64,000 bases of DNA from Bacillus sp. EB01 (GTDB lineage: Bacteria; Bacillota; Bacilli; Bacillales; Cytobacillaceae), in NCBI RefSeq assembly GCF_000613125.1, contig NZ_HG964497.1, positions 4,810,378 to 4,874,377 of the forward strand, in the 5' to 3' direction. Below, in pieces: positions 53,181-62,003 of the stretch (position 1 is the stretch's first letter; each line of letters begins with the position of its first letter). The notes beneath the pieces were generated by a model. That model ran no database searches. It was given only the letters and a program-made list of their open reading frames with translations, and was not told where the DNA came from. The translations under genes and the position numbers were made by a program.

Positions 53181-53313
53181 TTTTAAAAAGAAAATGCCGC
53201 CGAAGCACCCAGTTGGCACTCCAGCTTGATGTGCTGAGTGAAGCAGATTCTTTTTAACAAAAAGGAAATCGGCAAGAGGCCGAAGAAAATTAAGTAATTA
53301 GGGAGGAATCCAA

Positions 53314-55725
53314 ATGAACTTCAACCACAGGGAAATAGAAAAAAAGTGGCAAAAGATTTGGGAATCAGAAAAAACATTTAAAACCACGGAGGAGAAAGGC
53401 AAGCCGAAGTTCTATGCGCTTGATATGTTCCCGTACCCATCCGGAGCCGGGCTGCACGTGGGCCATCCGGAAGGCTATACCGCTACTGATATCCTTTCGC
53501 GAATGAAACGAATGCAGGGCTACAACGTGCTTCATCCAATGGGCTGGGATGCTTTCGGACTTCCTGCAGAGCAATACGCATTGGATACAGGAAATGATCC
53601 TGCGGAATTTACAAAGAAAAATATTGATACGTTCCGCCGCCAAATCAAATCGCTTGGGTTCTCCTACGATTGGGACCGTGAATTCAGCACGACCGATCCT
53701 GACTATTATAAGTGGACTCAATGGATATTCTTGAAGCTTTATGAAAAGGGCCTTGCCTATGTTGATGAAGTTCCGGTTAACTGGTGTCCGGCACTTGGAA
53801 CTGTACTTGCGAATGAGGAAGTAATTGATGGCAAGAGTGAACGCGGAGGGCATCCTGTTGAGCGCCGCCCGATGAGGCAGTGGGTGCTTCGTATTACTGA
53901 ATATGCAGATCGTTTGCTTGAAGACCTTGAAGAGCTGGATTGGCCTGAAAGCCTGAAGGATATGCAGCGCAATTGGATCGGCCGTTCCGAGGGTGCGGAA
54001 GTTACTTTCAATATTAAAGGCCATGATGGAACATTTAAGGTTTTCACGACCCGTCCGGATACACTTTTCGGTGCAACTTATGCAGTACTTGCTCCTGAAC
54101 ATGCGCTAGTTGAAGAAATTACAACTCCGGATCAAAAAGAGGCTGTTCAGGCGTACATCGATAAGGTAAAGGCAAAGAGCGACCTTGAGCGGACTGATCT
54201 TGCGAAAGAAAAGACCGGTGTCTTCACAGGTGCATACGCCATCAACCCTGTTAATGATGAAGAAATGCCTATCTGGATTGCGGATTATGTCCTTGCAAGC
54301 TACGGCACTGGTGCCATTATGGCGGTGCCAGCGCACGATGAGCGTGACTATGAGTTTGCAAAACAGTTCGGCCTTCCGATTGTGGAGGTTGTTGCCGGAG
54401 GAGATGTTGATAAAGAAGCCTACACAGGCGATGGCGAGCATGTGAATTCCGGCTTCCTTAATGGCTTGAACAAACCTGACGCCATCCGCGATATGATTGC
54501 ATGGCTTGAGGAAAAAGGTATAGGCACGAAGAAGATAACGTACCGCCTTCGTGATTGGCTGTTCAGCCGCCAGCGTTATTGGGGTGAACCGATTCCAATC
54601 ATCCATTGGGAAGATGGCACAAGCACTGCTGTTCCTGAAGACCAGCTGCCGCTTGTTTTACCGAAAACGACTGATATTAAGCCTTCAGGCACAGGTGAAT
54701 CACCACTTGCCAATATTGCAGACTGGGTGAATGTCGTCGACCCTGAAACTGGCAAGAAGGGCCGCCGTGAAACGAATACGATGCCGCAATGGGGCGGAAG
54801 CTGCTGGTACTTCCTGCGTTACATTGATCCGAAGAATGATAAGCAGCTTGCCGATCCTGAAAAGTTAAAAGAATGGCTTCCGGTTGACATCTATATTGGC
54901 GGTGCAGAGCATGCGGTGCTTCACCTGCTATATGCCCGCTTCTGGCATAAGTTCCTTTACGATATCGGCGTTGTTCCGACTAAAGAGCCATTCCAAAAGC
55001 TATTTAACCAGGGCATGATTCTTGGTGAAAACAATGAGAAGATGAGTAAATCAAAAGGGAATGTCGTAAACCCTGACCATATTGTTGAGACTCATGGAGC
55101 AGACACATTGCGCCTTTATGAAATGTTCATGGGACCGCTTGATGCATCTGTTGCTTGGTCAACAAATGGCCTCGATGGTGCCCGCAGGTTCCTGGACCGT
55201 ATATGGCGTCTGTTTATTGAGACTGATGGCTCTGTAAGCAAGAAAATCCAGAAAGGTGCTTCGGCTGACAATCTTGAGCGGGTTTACCACCAGACAGTCA
55301 AAAAGGTTACCGAAGACTACGAAGGGCTGCGCTTTAATACGGGTATCTCGCAGTTGATGGTCTTCATCAATGAGGCCTATAAGACTGAAGTACTTCCAAA
55401 GGAGTTTGTGGAAGGCTTCGTAAAACTTCTTTCTCCTGTTGCTCCACACGTCGCAGAAGAGCTATGGGAAAAACTTGGCCATACAAATACAATTTCATAC
55501 GAGCCATGGCCAACTTTCGATGAATCCAAGCTTGTTGAGAATGAAGTTGAAATCGTCGTCCAACTCAACGGCAAGGTTAAAAAGAAGGTTATGATTGCTG
55601 CCGATGCAACCAGGGAAGCGATGGAAGAGCTGGCGAAGAAAGAAATCAGCTCCGAACTTGAAGGCAAGACTATCCGCAAGGTAATCGCAGTTCCTGGCAA
55701 GCTCGTTAATATTGTAGCGAATTAA
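53314..55725 (+). CDS. leuS: Leucyl-tRNA synthetase
   Basis: 803-aa class I synthetase. [12 protein letters not shown] gives the HIGH motif (near 48), KMSKSKGN is the KMSKS motif (near 576), and the CP1 editing domain lies between ([12 protein letters not shown] near 230). The C-terminal tRNA-binding domain is complete. ATG with GGGAGGA in front. Expression is set by the T-box leader upstream. Confidence 0.98.
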   Translation: MNFNHREIEKKWQKIWESEKTFKTTEEKGKPKFYALDMFPYPSGAGLHVGHPEGYTATDILSRMKRMQGYNVLHPMGWDAFGLPAEQYALDTGNDPAEFTKKNIDTFRRQIKSLGFSYDWDREFSTTDPDYYKWTQWIFLKLYEKGLAYVDEVPVNWCPALGTVLANEEVIDGKSERGGHPVERRPMRQWVLRITEYADRLLEDLEELDWPESLKDMQRNWIGRSEGAEVTFNIKGHDGTFKVFTTRPDTLFGATYAVLAPEHALVEEITTPDQKEAVQAYIDKVKAKSDLERTDLAKEKTGVFTGAYAINPVNDEEMPIWIADYVLASYGTGAIMAVPAHDERDYEFAKQFGLPIVEVVAGGDVDKEAYTGDGEHVNSGFLNGLNKPDAIRDMIAWLEEKGIGTKKITYRLRDWLFSRQRYWGEPIPIIHWEDGTSTAVPEDQLPLVLPKTTDIKPSGTGESPLANIADWVNVVDPETGKKGRRETNTMPQWGGSCWYFLRYIDPKNDKQLADPEKLKEWLPVDIYIGGAEHAVLHLLYARFWHKFLYDIGVVPTKEPFQKLFNQGMILGENNEKMSKSKGNVVNPDHIVETHGADTLRLYEMFMGPLDASVAWSTNGLDGARRFLDRIWRLFIETDGSVSKKIQKGASADNLERVYHQTVKKVTEDYEGLRFNTGISQLMVFINEAYKTEVLPKEFVEGFVKLLSPVAPHVAEELWEKLGHTNTISYEPWPTFDESKLVENEVEIVVQLNGKVKKKVMIAADATREAMEELAKKEISSELEGKTIRKVIAVPGKLVNIVAN

Positions 55726-55800
55726 TTTTCACGGTTCAGAAGCATAATAATGGCTGTGAAGGCTGGATTATGGGAAACTGTATGGGAAAAATAGTTTGAG

Positions 55801-55830
55801 CATCCTCCGGAAAACCGGGGGATGTTTTTC
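55801..55830 (+). terminator. Terminator after leuS
   Basis: Perfect 10-bp stem CATCCTCCGG / CCGGGGGATG (with wobble) around AAAA, then TTTTT. Confidence 0.88.
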
Positions 55831-55851
55831 CGAAAAAGGGGTGTAAGTTGA

Positions 55852-56166
55852 ATGGAGGAAATTAAAACAATCTCTCCAGAAGAATTGGAAAAAAAGCTTG
55901 AAGCTGGGGAAAAGCTTGAAGTTATTGATGTGAGAGAAGACGAGGAAGTTGCCTACGGGATGATTCCTGGCGCAAAGCATATTAAGATGGGCGAAATTCC
56001 TGAAAGCATGGACCAACTCGATAAAGATAAGGAATACATCTTCGTTTGCCGTTCCGGTCGCAGAAGCCTAAACGTTTGCCATTACTTGCAGGACCAAGGG
56101 TATAAGGTGGTCAATATGGAAGGCGGCATGCTTAGCTGGGAAGGCGAAGTTGAGGCCAATTTTTAA
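55852..56166 (+). CDS. ytwF: Rhodanese-domain protein YtwF
   Basis: 104-aa single-domain rhodanese. The persulfide-forming cysteine is Cys66 in CRSGRRS. The DVREDEEVAYGMIPGAKHI segment near residue 26 is typical. Such proteins carry sulfane sulfur for thiolation or detoxification. ATG preceded by AAGTTGA rather than a strong ribosome site. In B. subtilis, ytwF is also near leuS. Confidence 0.9.
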   Translation: MEEIKTISPEELEKKLEAGEKLEVIDVREDEEVAYGMIPGAKHIKMGEIPESMDQLDKDKEYIFVCRSGRRSLNVCHYLQDQGYKVVNMEGGMLSWEGEVEANF

Positions 56167-56211
56167 AGGTTCCGCAAGAGGTTTGACCGATAAATTGTAG
56201 ATTGAAATTTT

Positions 56212-56231
56212 TTGTTCTTTTAAAAGAACAA
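56212..56231. repeat. 20-bp perfect palindrome
   Basis: TTGTTCTTTT followed directly by AAAAGAACAA, with no loop bases. It lies after ytwF. It could be a protein-binding site or part of a hairpin, but no T run follows. Confidence 0.5.
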
Positions 56232-56241
56232 ATCTCGAATA

Positions 56242-56285
56242 AAGAGTGCTCTTTCTTACTACTTTAGGAGCACTCTTCTTTTTTC
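56242..56285. terminator. Terminator between ytwF and the SASP gene
   Basis: AAGAGTGCTC pairs with GAGCACTCTT around a 16-nt loop and is followed by CTTTTTT. It ends ytwF and possibly the convergent SASP gene. Confidence 0.78.
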
Positions 56286-56308
56286 CATATAGCACGTGGA
56301 GTCCGTAT

Positions 56309-56563
56309 TTAGTGCTTCTTCATATTTTCCATTGCCATCCGTACCATTTCTTTCACCATGCTGCCGCCTAGCCTTCCGCCAACTTTACCCGCATCCTGAG
56401 CAGCAATACGGCCATTGTAGCCATGTTCCAAATGAACACCGACTTCTTTTGCCGCTTCATACTTTGCATCCTCCGGCCTGTCAGCACCCACCACTTTTGC
56501 CTTTAATTGATCGAGCTCCTGTCTTGCTTCAGGAACCAAAATTTTATTTCGACGCCTGCTCAT
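56309..56563 (-). CDS. Small acid-soluble spore protein, alpha/beta type
   Basis: 84-aa spore DNA-binding protein. Family parts are EDAKYEAAKEVGVHL (about 30-45, around the usual GPR protease site), VGGRLGGSMVKEMVRMAMENM at the end and a basic N-terminal RRRNK. It coats DNA in the dormant spore and is broken down on germination. The segment between those blocks is longer than in main SASPs. The chosen ATG is at 56563 with CAAGGAGGC before it; the longer frame lacks a ribosome site. It should be made in the forespore by sigma-G; no promoter was assigned. Confidence 0.88.
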   Translation of the reverse strand: MSRRRNKILVPEARQELDQLKAKVVGADRPEDAKYEAAKEVGVHLEHGYNGRIAAQDAGKVGGRLGGSMVKEMVRMAMENMKKH

Positions 56564-56673
56564 GTTTTCAGCCTCCTTGGGCTTATTTTGCTGCAAACGA
56601 ATCAAGCTTATCCAGATGACTTATAAAATGGTTGAATTTTGGGAAAAATGAAAATAGTAAAGGAGGGAAGAGG

Positions 56674-56856
56674 ATGATTCAGGTAAAGCTTTTCGATAAG
56701 GAGCATGAAGCAGATTTGGAAAAGGAGATGAACCTTTTCCTGAGGAATCTTGATGAAAAAAAGCTATATGATATTAAATACAATGTGGCTGCTATGCATG
56801 AGGATGACGATGACCAAATTTATTGCTTTTCAGCTATGGTTATCTATAGAGCCTAG
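56674..56856 (+). CDS. cse60: Sporulation protein Cse60 family
   Basis: 60-aa acidic protein resembling B. subtilis Cse60 (CseC60): MIQVKLFDKEHEADLEKEMN at the start and DQIYCFSAMVIYR at the end. In B. subtilis it is sigma-E controlled and of unknown function. ATG at 56674 with AAAGGAGGG before it; the frame upstream has no family match. Name from memory, so moderate certainty. Confidence 0.75.
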   Translation: MIQVKLFDKEHEADLEKEMNLFLRNLDEKKLYDIKYNVAAMHEDDDDQIYCFSAMVIYRA

Positions 56857-56988
56857 GATTAAGTAAGAAATTAATCAGAGATGTATCAAAATAATAGGAC
56901 ACAATTGAAACGGTAGAAGATTAGCGGACAAAATGCTAAAAAATCAGACGGTTTCTACACTAAAAATAGGGAATCTTTTGAAATTTTT

Positions 56989-57150
56989 TCGAGTACATTT
57001 TGAAACTGTCGGGCAGGTAAAATGTCCCTGAAATTGGTTTTCAAGTACATTTTAAAGCTGTCGGACAGGTGAAATGTCCTTGAAAAGTAGTTTTCGAGTA
57101 CAATTTGAAGCTGTCAGTTAGATAAAATGTCCATGAAAAGTTTCGAGGTA
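56989..57150 (+). repeat. Tandem array 5: three units of 52-53 bp
   Basis: Units start TCRAGTAC at 56989, 57041 and 57094. Each has ACATTTT (or ACAATTT), a GAAACTGTC/AAGCTGTC core and AAAATGTCC. In the first unit ACATTTT and AAAATGT form a stem. The array lies between cse60 and the ytfP terminator. Confidence 0.9.
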
Positions 57151-57199
57151 TAATGGAAACAAGACCAGTACGAAATCAAGACCACAATTCTTAAAATAG

Positions 57200-57248
57200 A
57201 ATGCTGCCCCGGGTCCATTTTCTTTGACCGTTTGGAGCAGCATTTTTA
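57200..57248. terminator. Hairpin terminator between array 5 and ytfP
   Basis: AATGCTGC and GCAGCATT pair, with GGGTC / GACC extending inside. TTTTT follows on the plus strand. It is oriented best for plus-strand transcripts, which would include array 5; it may also serve ytfP on the minus strand. Confidence 0.6.
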
Positions 57249-57268
57249 CTTAGTATATTTATAACAAC

Positions 57269-58540
57269 TTACTTCACTTCACGGGCATACCCCGCCGCGC
57301 TTCCACCTGCAAGCCTGCCGGTAACAAACGCAGCTGTTATATTGTAGCCGCCGGTATAGCCATGGATATCTAGAATTTCACCGCAAAAATACAATCCATC
57401 CATTTTCTTTGAGGCCATTGTCTGCGGTTCTATTTCTTTTACAGAAACGCCGCCGCCGGTAACAAAAGCTTTTTCCAAAGGGAGAGTGCCGTTAACATTA
57501 AAAATGAATTGCTTGCACATTTTACAAAAGCTCCTGATTTTGTCGTGAGGTACTTCACCGGCAGAGGCTGAAGGGTCAATATCGCAGCGTTCAAGCAAGA
57601 ATAAAAGATACCTCTCAGGGAGGAGCCCCTTCAACAGGTTCTTAATGCTTTTTTTAGGCTCTCCTTTTATTACTGAAATTGTTTCCTGAAACAGCTCTTC
57701 TGCATTTTTGTCAGGGATTGCATCGATTTGCATTTGAACTTCCTTAAGGTCCCACTTCCTTAATGCTTTGACAACAAACTGGCTGCAACGGAGGACGGCC
57801 GGACCGCTGACTCCGAAATGGGTGAACAGCATGTCCATCCTGTGAGTGACGAGCGGTTTGCCTTTCTGATTTAGGACGCTTACGGCTGCACCTCTAAGCG
57901 CCAAACCTTGTAATTCTTTCTTTTTTATAAATGGTTCAGAGGATGTGACGGGAACTTCGGTTGGGAAAAGTTCGGTAATTGTATGGCCGGCCTTTTTTGC
58001 CCATGCATATCCATCTCCGGTTGAACCTGTATGCGGTACTGACTTTCCTCCGACTGCAACGACGACAGCATCTGCTTCTATTTTTGTTCCATTTGCAAGC
58101 AAAACGCCTGTTGTACGCCCTTCTTCAAACAGTAAATCCCGGACAGGTGAGTTAGTAAAAATCTTAACCTTCAACTCCTCCAGCTTACCCAAAAGCGCAT
58201 CAACAACGGATTGTGCCTTGTCTGTTACAGGGAACATCCTACCGTGGTCTTCTTCCTTCAACTGAATTCCGAGCCCTTCGAAAAAAGCAATAATGTCCTC
58301 ATTGCTGAAGAGAGAGAAACCGCTGTATAAAAATCGGCCGTTTCCGGGAATATGCTTGATGATTTCATCAACAGGAAGCCTATTCGTGACATTGCAGCGC
58401 CCTCCGCCGGAAATGGCCAGCTTTCTTCCAAGTTTGTCTCCTTTATCAATAAGCAGAACCTTAGCGCCTTTTGCCCCAGCCGCAGCCGCAGCCATCAGAC
58501 CAGATGGGCCTCCGCCAATGACAATAACATCGTATTTCAT
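57269..58540 (-). CDS. ytfP: HI0933-family flavoprotein YtfP
   Basis: 423-aa FAD-dependent protein. The N-terminal dinucleotide motif is [12 protein letters not shown] (about 6-17), then GGRCNVTNR (near 50) and the C-terminal [16 protein letters not shown] that closes around FAD. This family is wide-spread but its substrate is not known. ATG at 58540. It is divergent from ytgP. Confidence 0.9.
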   Translation of the reverse strand: MKYDVIVIGGGPSGLMAAAAAGAKGAKVLLIDKGDKLGRKLAISGGGRCNVTNRLPVDEIIKHIPGNGRFLYSGFSLFSNEDIIAFFEGLGIQLKEEDHGRMFPVTDKAQSVVDALLGKLEELKVKIFTNSPVRDLLFEEGRTTGVLLANGTKIEADAVVVAVGGKSVPHTGSTGDGYAWAKKAGHTITELFPTEVPVTSSEPFIKKKELQGLALRGAAVSVLNQKGKPLVTHRMDMLFTHFGVSGPAVLRCSQFVVKALRKWDLKEVQMQIDAIPDKNAEELFQETISVIKGEPKKSIKNLLKGLLPERYLLFLLERCDIDPSASAGEVPHDKIRSFCKMCKQFIFNVNGTLPLEKAFVTGGGVSVKEIEPQTMASKKMDGLYFCGEILDIHGYTGGYNITAAFVTGRLAGGSAAGYAREVK

Positions 58541-58595
58541 TTTACAACACCAACTTTATTAATTATCCAGTTACATTATTTACTGGTTTCTTATT

Positions 58596-58625
58596 ATTAT
58601 AAGCATACTCTGTAATTGTGACCAA
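58596..58625 (-). promoter_or_regulatory. Candidate promoter of ytfP
   Basis: On the minus strand TTGGTC and TATAAT are separated by 18 bp, about 56 bp before the ytfP start codon. Confidence 0.45.
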
Positions 58626-58768
58626 ATCCGAAATTAATCGAAATGTAAGGAGTGGCAGTGGCGAATTGGGGAAAAGAAAGGTACACTACTAATTAGCGTG
58701 TTTTTATAACTACCTGTATCCAGTGTGATTGCGGGTATTTGCTCATTTCTAAAGTAAGAAGGGATTTT

Positions 58769-60370
58769 ATGTCATCAAAGCTTATTAGAGGAACGTTTAT
58801 CCTGACTCTTGGAACCATGATTTCCAAGATGCTCGGGTTATTTTATGTTATTCCGTTTACCAGGCTTGTTGGGTTGGACGGGACAGCTTTATACCAATAT
58901 TCGTATATTCCTTATACAATTTTCATCAGCATTGCGACCGCAGGCATACCTCTTGCTGTCTCAAAATTCATAGCAAAATATAATGCACTTGAAGAATATG
59001 CGGTTGGAAGAAGGCTTTTTAAATCCGGGTTGGTCGTCATGCTATGTACTGGAATTCTTTCATTTCTCATTCTGTATTTTTCGGCTCCGCTTTTGGCGCA
59101 GGGAAAAACACAGCCAGCAGAAGACATTATTTCAGTCATCCGGGCTGTCTCGTTTGCTTTGATTGTTGTTCCTTTTATGAGTATGATCCGTGGCTTTTTT
59201 CAGGGACATCAGTCAATGGGACCGTCTGCAGTCTCACAGGTTGTAGAACAGGTAGTAAGGATTACCTTTGTTTTGGCCGGAGCTTTCATCATTTTGAAGT
59301 TCATGGACGGTGATACAGTAGATGCTGTAAGAGCAGCTACCTTTGCTGCCTTTATAGGGGCCATTGGCAGTCTGTTCGTGTTGATCTGGTATTGGATTAA
59401 ACGAAAACCCGGCCTTGATAAATTACTTGAACAAGATAAGGGTACAGTGAATATCTCTTTAAAAGAGATGTACAAGGAGATTCTGATATATGCAGCTCCG
59501 TTTGTACTTGTTGGGATTGCAAATCCGCTATTTCAATTTATTGATCAGCTTACGTTCGAGAATGCATTGGTTCAAGCCGGGGTGAAGGCTAAAGATGCCG
59601 GCGACGCATTTTCTATTCTGAATTTCCAATCCCACAAACTAGTCATCATACCAGTTTCGCTTGCGACTGCATTTTCGTTGACACTTGTACCGAGTGTTAC
59701 AAAAGCATTTGTTGAGGGGGACAGAAAGGGTCTTAATTTTCAGCTGAACCAGACGTTCCAGGTGCTATTATTCCTGACGCTGCCTGCAGCCGCGGGACTT
59801 GCACTGCTTGCCGAGCCTTTTTATACCGTATTCTACGGTCCTATGGAACTTGGAACTGAGGTGCTGAAAATGTATGCGCCGGTTGCGATTTTATTTGCCT
59901 TGTTCTCTGTAACGGCAGCGATTCTTCAAGGAATCAATGAGCAGAAATGGACCATTTTAAGCTTGCTGACAGGGTTGTTGATAAAGCTGACCTTCAATAT
60001 CCCGCTTATTAAGGCGTTCGAAACTGATGGTGCCATTGCGGCTACCGCTTTAGGCTACGGGGCGGCTATCCTGATTAATTTAATTATTATTAAAAAATAT
60101 TCAGGGTACCGGTTTAGGCTGGTGTTTCGCCGGAGTTTATTAATTGTTATCTTTGGTGGCCTCATGCTCGCAGCCTCAGCTGTCACATACCGGCTCCTAT
60201 CGAACTACCTTTCACCAGAGGTCGAATGGGAGTCCTTAATTCTTATTGCTGTAACAGCACTTGTGGGAGGGGCTGTGTATTTTTACCTTTCCATTAAAAC
60301 CCGCTTAATTTACTTCCTATTTGGGGACAAGGTTGACAGGCTGCTGGGTAAACTGAGGATACGGGTCTAG
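58769..60370 (+). CDS. ytgP: YtgP, MurJ-type lipid II flippase of the MOP superfamily
   Basis: 533-aa membrane protein with about 14 helices. The N-terminal TLGTMISKMLGLFYVIPFTR segment and the SIATAGIPLAVSKFIAKYNA stretch are typical of the YtgP/SpoVB group. B. subtilis YtgP (MurJ) flips lipid II for peptidoglycan synthesis, redundant with Amj. The frame begins ten codons earlier, but the ATG at 58769 with AGAAGGGA before it is preferred. Confidence 0.9.
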   Translation: MSSKLIRGTFILTLGTMISKMLGLFYVIPFTRLVGLDGTALYQYSYIPYTIFISIATAGIPLAVSKFIAKYNALEEYAVGRRLFKSGLVVMLCTGILSFLILYFSAPLLAQGKTQPAEDIISVIRAVSFALIVVPFMSMIRGFFQGHQSMGPSAVSQVVEQVVRITFVLAGAFIILKFMDGDTVDAVRAATFAAFIGAIGSLFVLIWYWIKRKPGLDKLLEQDKGTVNISLKEMYKEILIYAAPFVLVGIANPLFQFIDQLTFENALVQAGVKAKDAGDAFSILNFQSHKLVIIPVSLATAFSLTLVPSVTKAFVEGDRKGLNFQLNQTFQVLLFLTLPAAAGLALLAEPFYTVFYGPMELGTEVLKMYAPVAILFALFSVTAAILQGINEQKWTILSLLTGLLIKLTFNIPLIKAFETDGAIAATALGYGAAILINLIIIKKYSGYRFRLVFRRSLLIVIFGGLMLAASAVTYRLLSNYLSPEVEWESLILIAVTALVGGAVYFYLSIKTRLIYFLFGDKVDRLLGKLRIRV

Positions 60371-60411
60371 ATTTCAAGATAGCGACGATAAAAGATGAGG
60401 AGTGAGTTCCT

Positions 60412-61131
60412 TTGCGAATAGATAAAATGCTCGCCAATCTTGGCTATGGAAGCAGGAAGGAAGTTAAGCAGCTCCTGAAAAGCGGCACCGTTAAAGTAAA
60501 TGGAACTTCTATTAAGGATGCAAAGCAGCATATTGACCCGGAACAAGACACAGTCACGGTCAATGGAACTGAAATAGAGTACAGGGAGTTTGTTTATCTG
60601 ATGATGAATAAACCACCGGGCGTTATATCAGCGACGGAAGACAACCGGGACGAAACAGTCATAGATTTGCTCGAGTTGGAAGATCAGGTATTTGAACCTT
60701 TCCCGGTTGGAAGGCTGGACAAGGATACCGAGGGACTTTTATTGATTACAAATGACGGACAGTTATCACATCGCCTGCTTTCACCAAAAAAACATGTTCC
60801 TAAAACATATTTTGCTGTTATAGAAGGGGAAGTAACCGAAGAAGATGTGGAGGCGTTCTCTAAGGGAGTTACCCTTGAAGATGGTTATCATACGAAACCA
60901 GGTGAATTAAAAATCTTAAAATCAGGTATGATGTCCGATATTGAATTGACAATAACAGAGGGTAAATTCCATCAAGTTAAGAGAATGTTCCAGTCTGTAG
61001 GGAAGCGTGTTGTCTACCTGAAACGAATTTCAATGGGCCCGCTTCTACTTGATGAAACTCTCGAACTCGGTGAATATCGGGAATTGACTGACGAGGAATT
61101 AGAAAACCTGATGAGTTACCAGCCTGAATAA
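60412..61131 (+). CDS. ytzG: RsuA-family pseudouridine synthase YtzG
   Basis: 239-aa protein. An S4 RNA-binding domain (residues 1-60) is followed by the synthase domain with the catalytic aspartate in GRLDKDTEGLLLITNDG (about 101-117). It modifies a uridine in rRNA, by family. The start is TTG at 60412, preceded by GATGAGGAGTG. ytgP lies just upstream, 41 bases away, and may be in the same transcript. Confidence 0.91.
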   Translation: MRIDKMLANLGYGSRKEVKQLLKSGTVKVNGTSIKDAKQHIDPEQDTVTVNGTEIEYREFVYLMMNKPPGVISATEDNRDETVIDLLELEDQVFEPFPVGRLDKDTEGLLLITNDGQLSHRLLSPKKHVPKTYFAVIEGEVTEEDVEAFSKGVTLEDGYHTKPGELKILKSGMMSDIELTITEGKFHQVKRMFQSVGKRVVYLKRISMGPLLLDETLELGEYRELTDEELENLMSYQPE

Positions 61132-61142
61132 AATTAACAAGA

Positions 61143-61178
61143 TGGACCGGGGGTGGACCCGGCCAGTTGTTTATTTTT
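61143..61178 (+). terminator. Terminator after ytzG
   Basis: TGGACCGGG pairs with CCCGGCCA (one bulge) and is followed by GTTGTTTATTTTT. Confidence 0.7.
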
Positions 61179-61208
61179 CAATGGAGACTTACAGCCATAT
61201 AAACAAGA

Positions 61209-61236
61209 GAAAACCGCCAAAATTGGCGGTTTTCTG
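61209..61236. terminator. Second hairpin between ytzG and ytzE
   Basis: GAAAACCGCC pairs with GGCGGTTTTC around AAAATT. Symmetric tracts allow use in both directions, probably for ytzE. Confidence 0.72.
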
Positions 61237-61289
61237 CAGGAGGAGCGTTTTAATTAACGCTTAAGTTATTGAAGTGTTTTGTATACCTG

Positions 61290-61511
61290 TTAAGAGGACA
61301 TTTTTACTTTTTTCTGGGTGGTTGTCCATTTGCCCCGGCTCGTGCTTTTGACGAGGTCGTTGTAGGCTAGGACGTTTAAGTCACGCTGAATGGTACGAGG
61401 AGTGATGCCGAATTCCTCTACAAGGTCCTGGGTTGATACAGTCCCATTCTTTGAGATGAACATGTAGATGCACTTGATGCGGTTCAACATACGGTTAGTC
61501 GAAGGTTTCAA
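61290..61511 (-). CDS. ytzE: DeoR-type HTH protein YtzE
   Basis: 73-aa protein consisting of only a winged helix-turn-helix: IYMFISKNGTVSTQDLVEEF followed by GITPRTIQRDLNVLAYNDLV. DeoR family effector domain is absent, as in B. subtilis YtzE. The target is unknown. Start is TTG at 61511 with GGGAGTGG before it. Confidence 0.87.
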   Translation of the reverse strand: MKPSTNRMLNRIKCIYMFISKNGTVSTQDLVEEFGITPRTIQRDLNVLAYNDLVKSTSRGKWTTTQKKVKMSS

Positions 61512-61871
61512 AAAACCACTCCCTATCCATTTTTCAAACCCTGGGCATTTTCCTGCTGACGGCCGGCTGGTTAAGGTTCAATAAGAAATCCTTTCCAAGC
61601 AGCCACTCCCTTCCAAAACATAGTGTCAATCCTTTGTCCCATTATTAGGAACAATAGGTTCACAATTGCAGATAGTCTTTTGCAAAGGATATCTACGTTG
61701 TGCTTTTGTCATTATTGTATCCCTAATTTCTTAAGATTTCCACCATATTTACGAAATTTACAATATATTTATATTCTTTTTGCAGGTAATATTCGGGTTT
61801 ACCTTTCTATTACCCTTTTTACTAAGGATATGCACATTAGGTGGAGGTTTATGTGAAGTTATGTGAAAATT
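61512..61871. other. Spacer between ytzE and pepV
   Basis: About 360 bp, AT-rich. I see no gene with a ribosome site. The right end carries the pepV promoter. Confidence 0.4.
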
Positions 61872-61901
61872 TTGCAAGTAAGACAATATATCTGTTATTA
61901 T
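61872..61901 (+). promoter_or_regulatory. Candidate promoter of pepV
   Basis: TTGCAA (61872-61877), 18 bp, TATTAT (61896-61901) with an extended TG before it. It lies about 100 bp before the pepV start. Confidence 0.55.
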
Positions 61902-62003
61902 CACTTCGTTTTTTTAAAAAAGATTGGTAAGATTATTTTCATATGGTAAGCCGTAGAATATGGGGAGGCAGTGCCCATATATTGTTTAGTGGGAGGATTT
62001 CTA

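Noticed and set aside
40836-57150. Tandem arrays as CRISPR arrays
   Set aside because: The whole unit repeats without unique spacers, unit number is two to four, and no cas genes are present.
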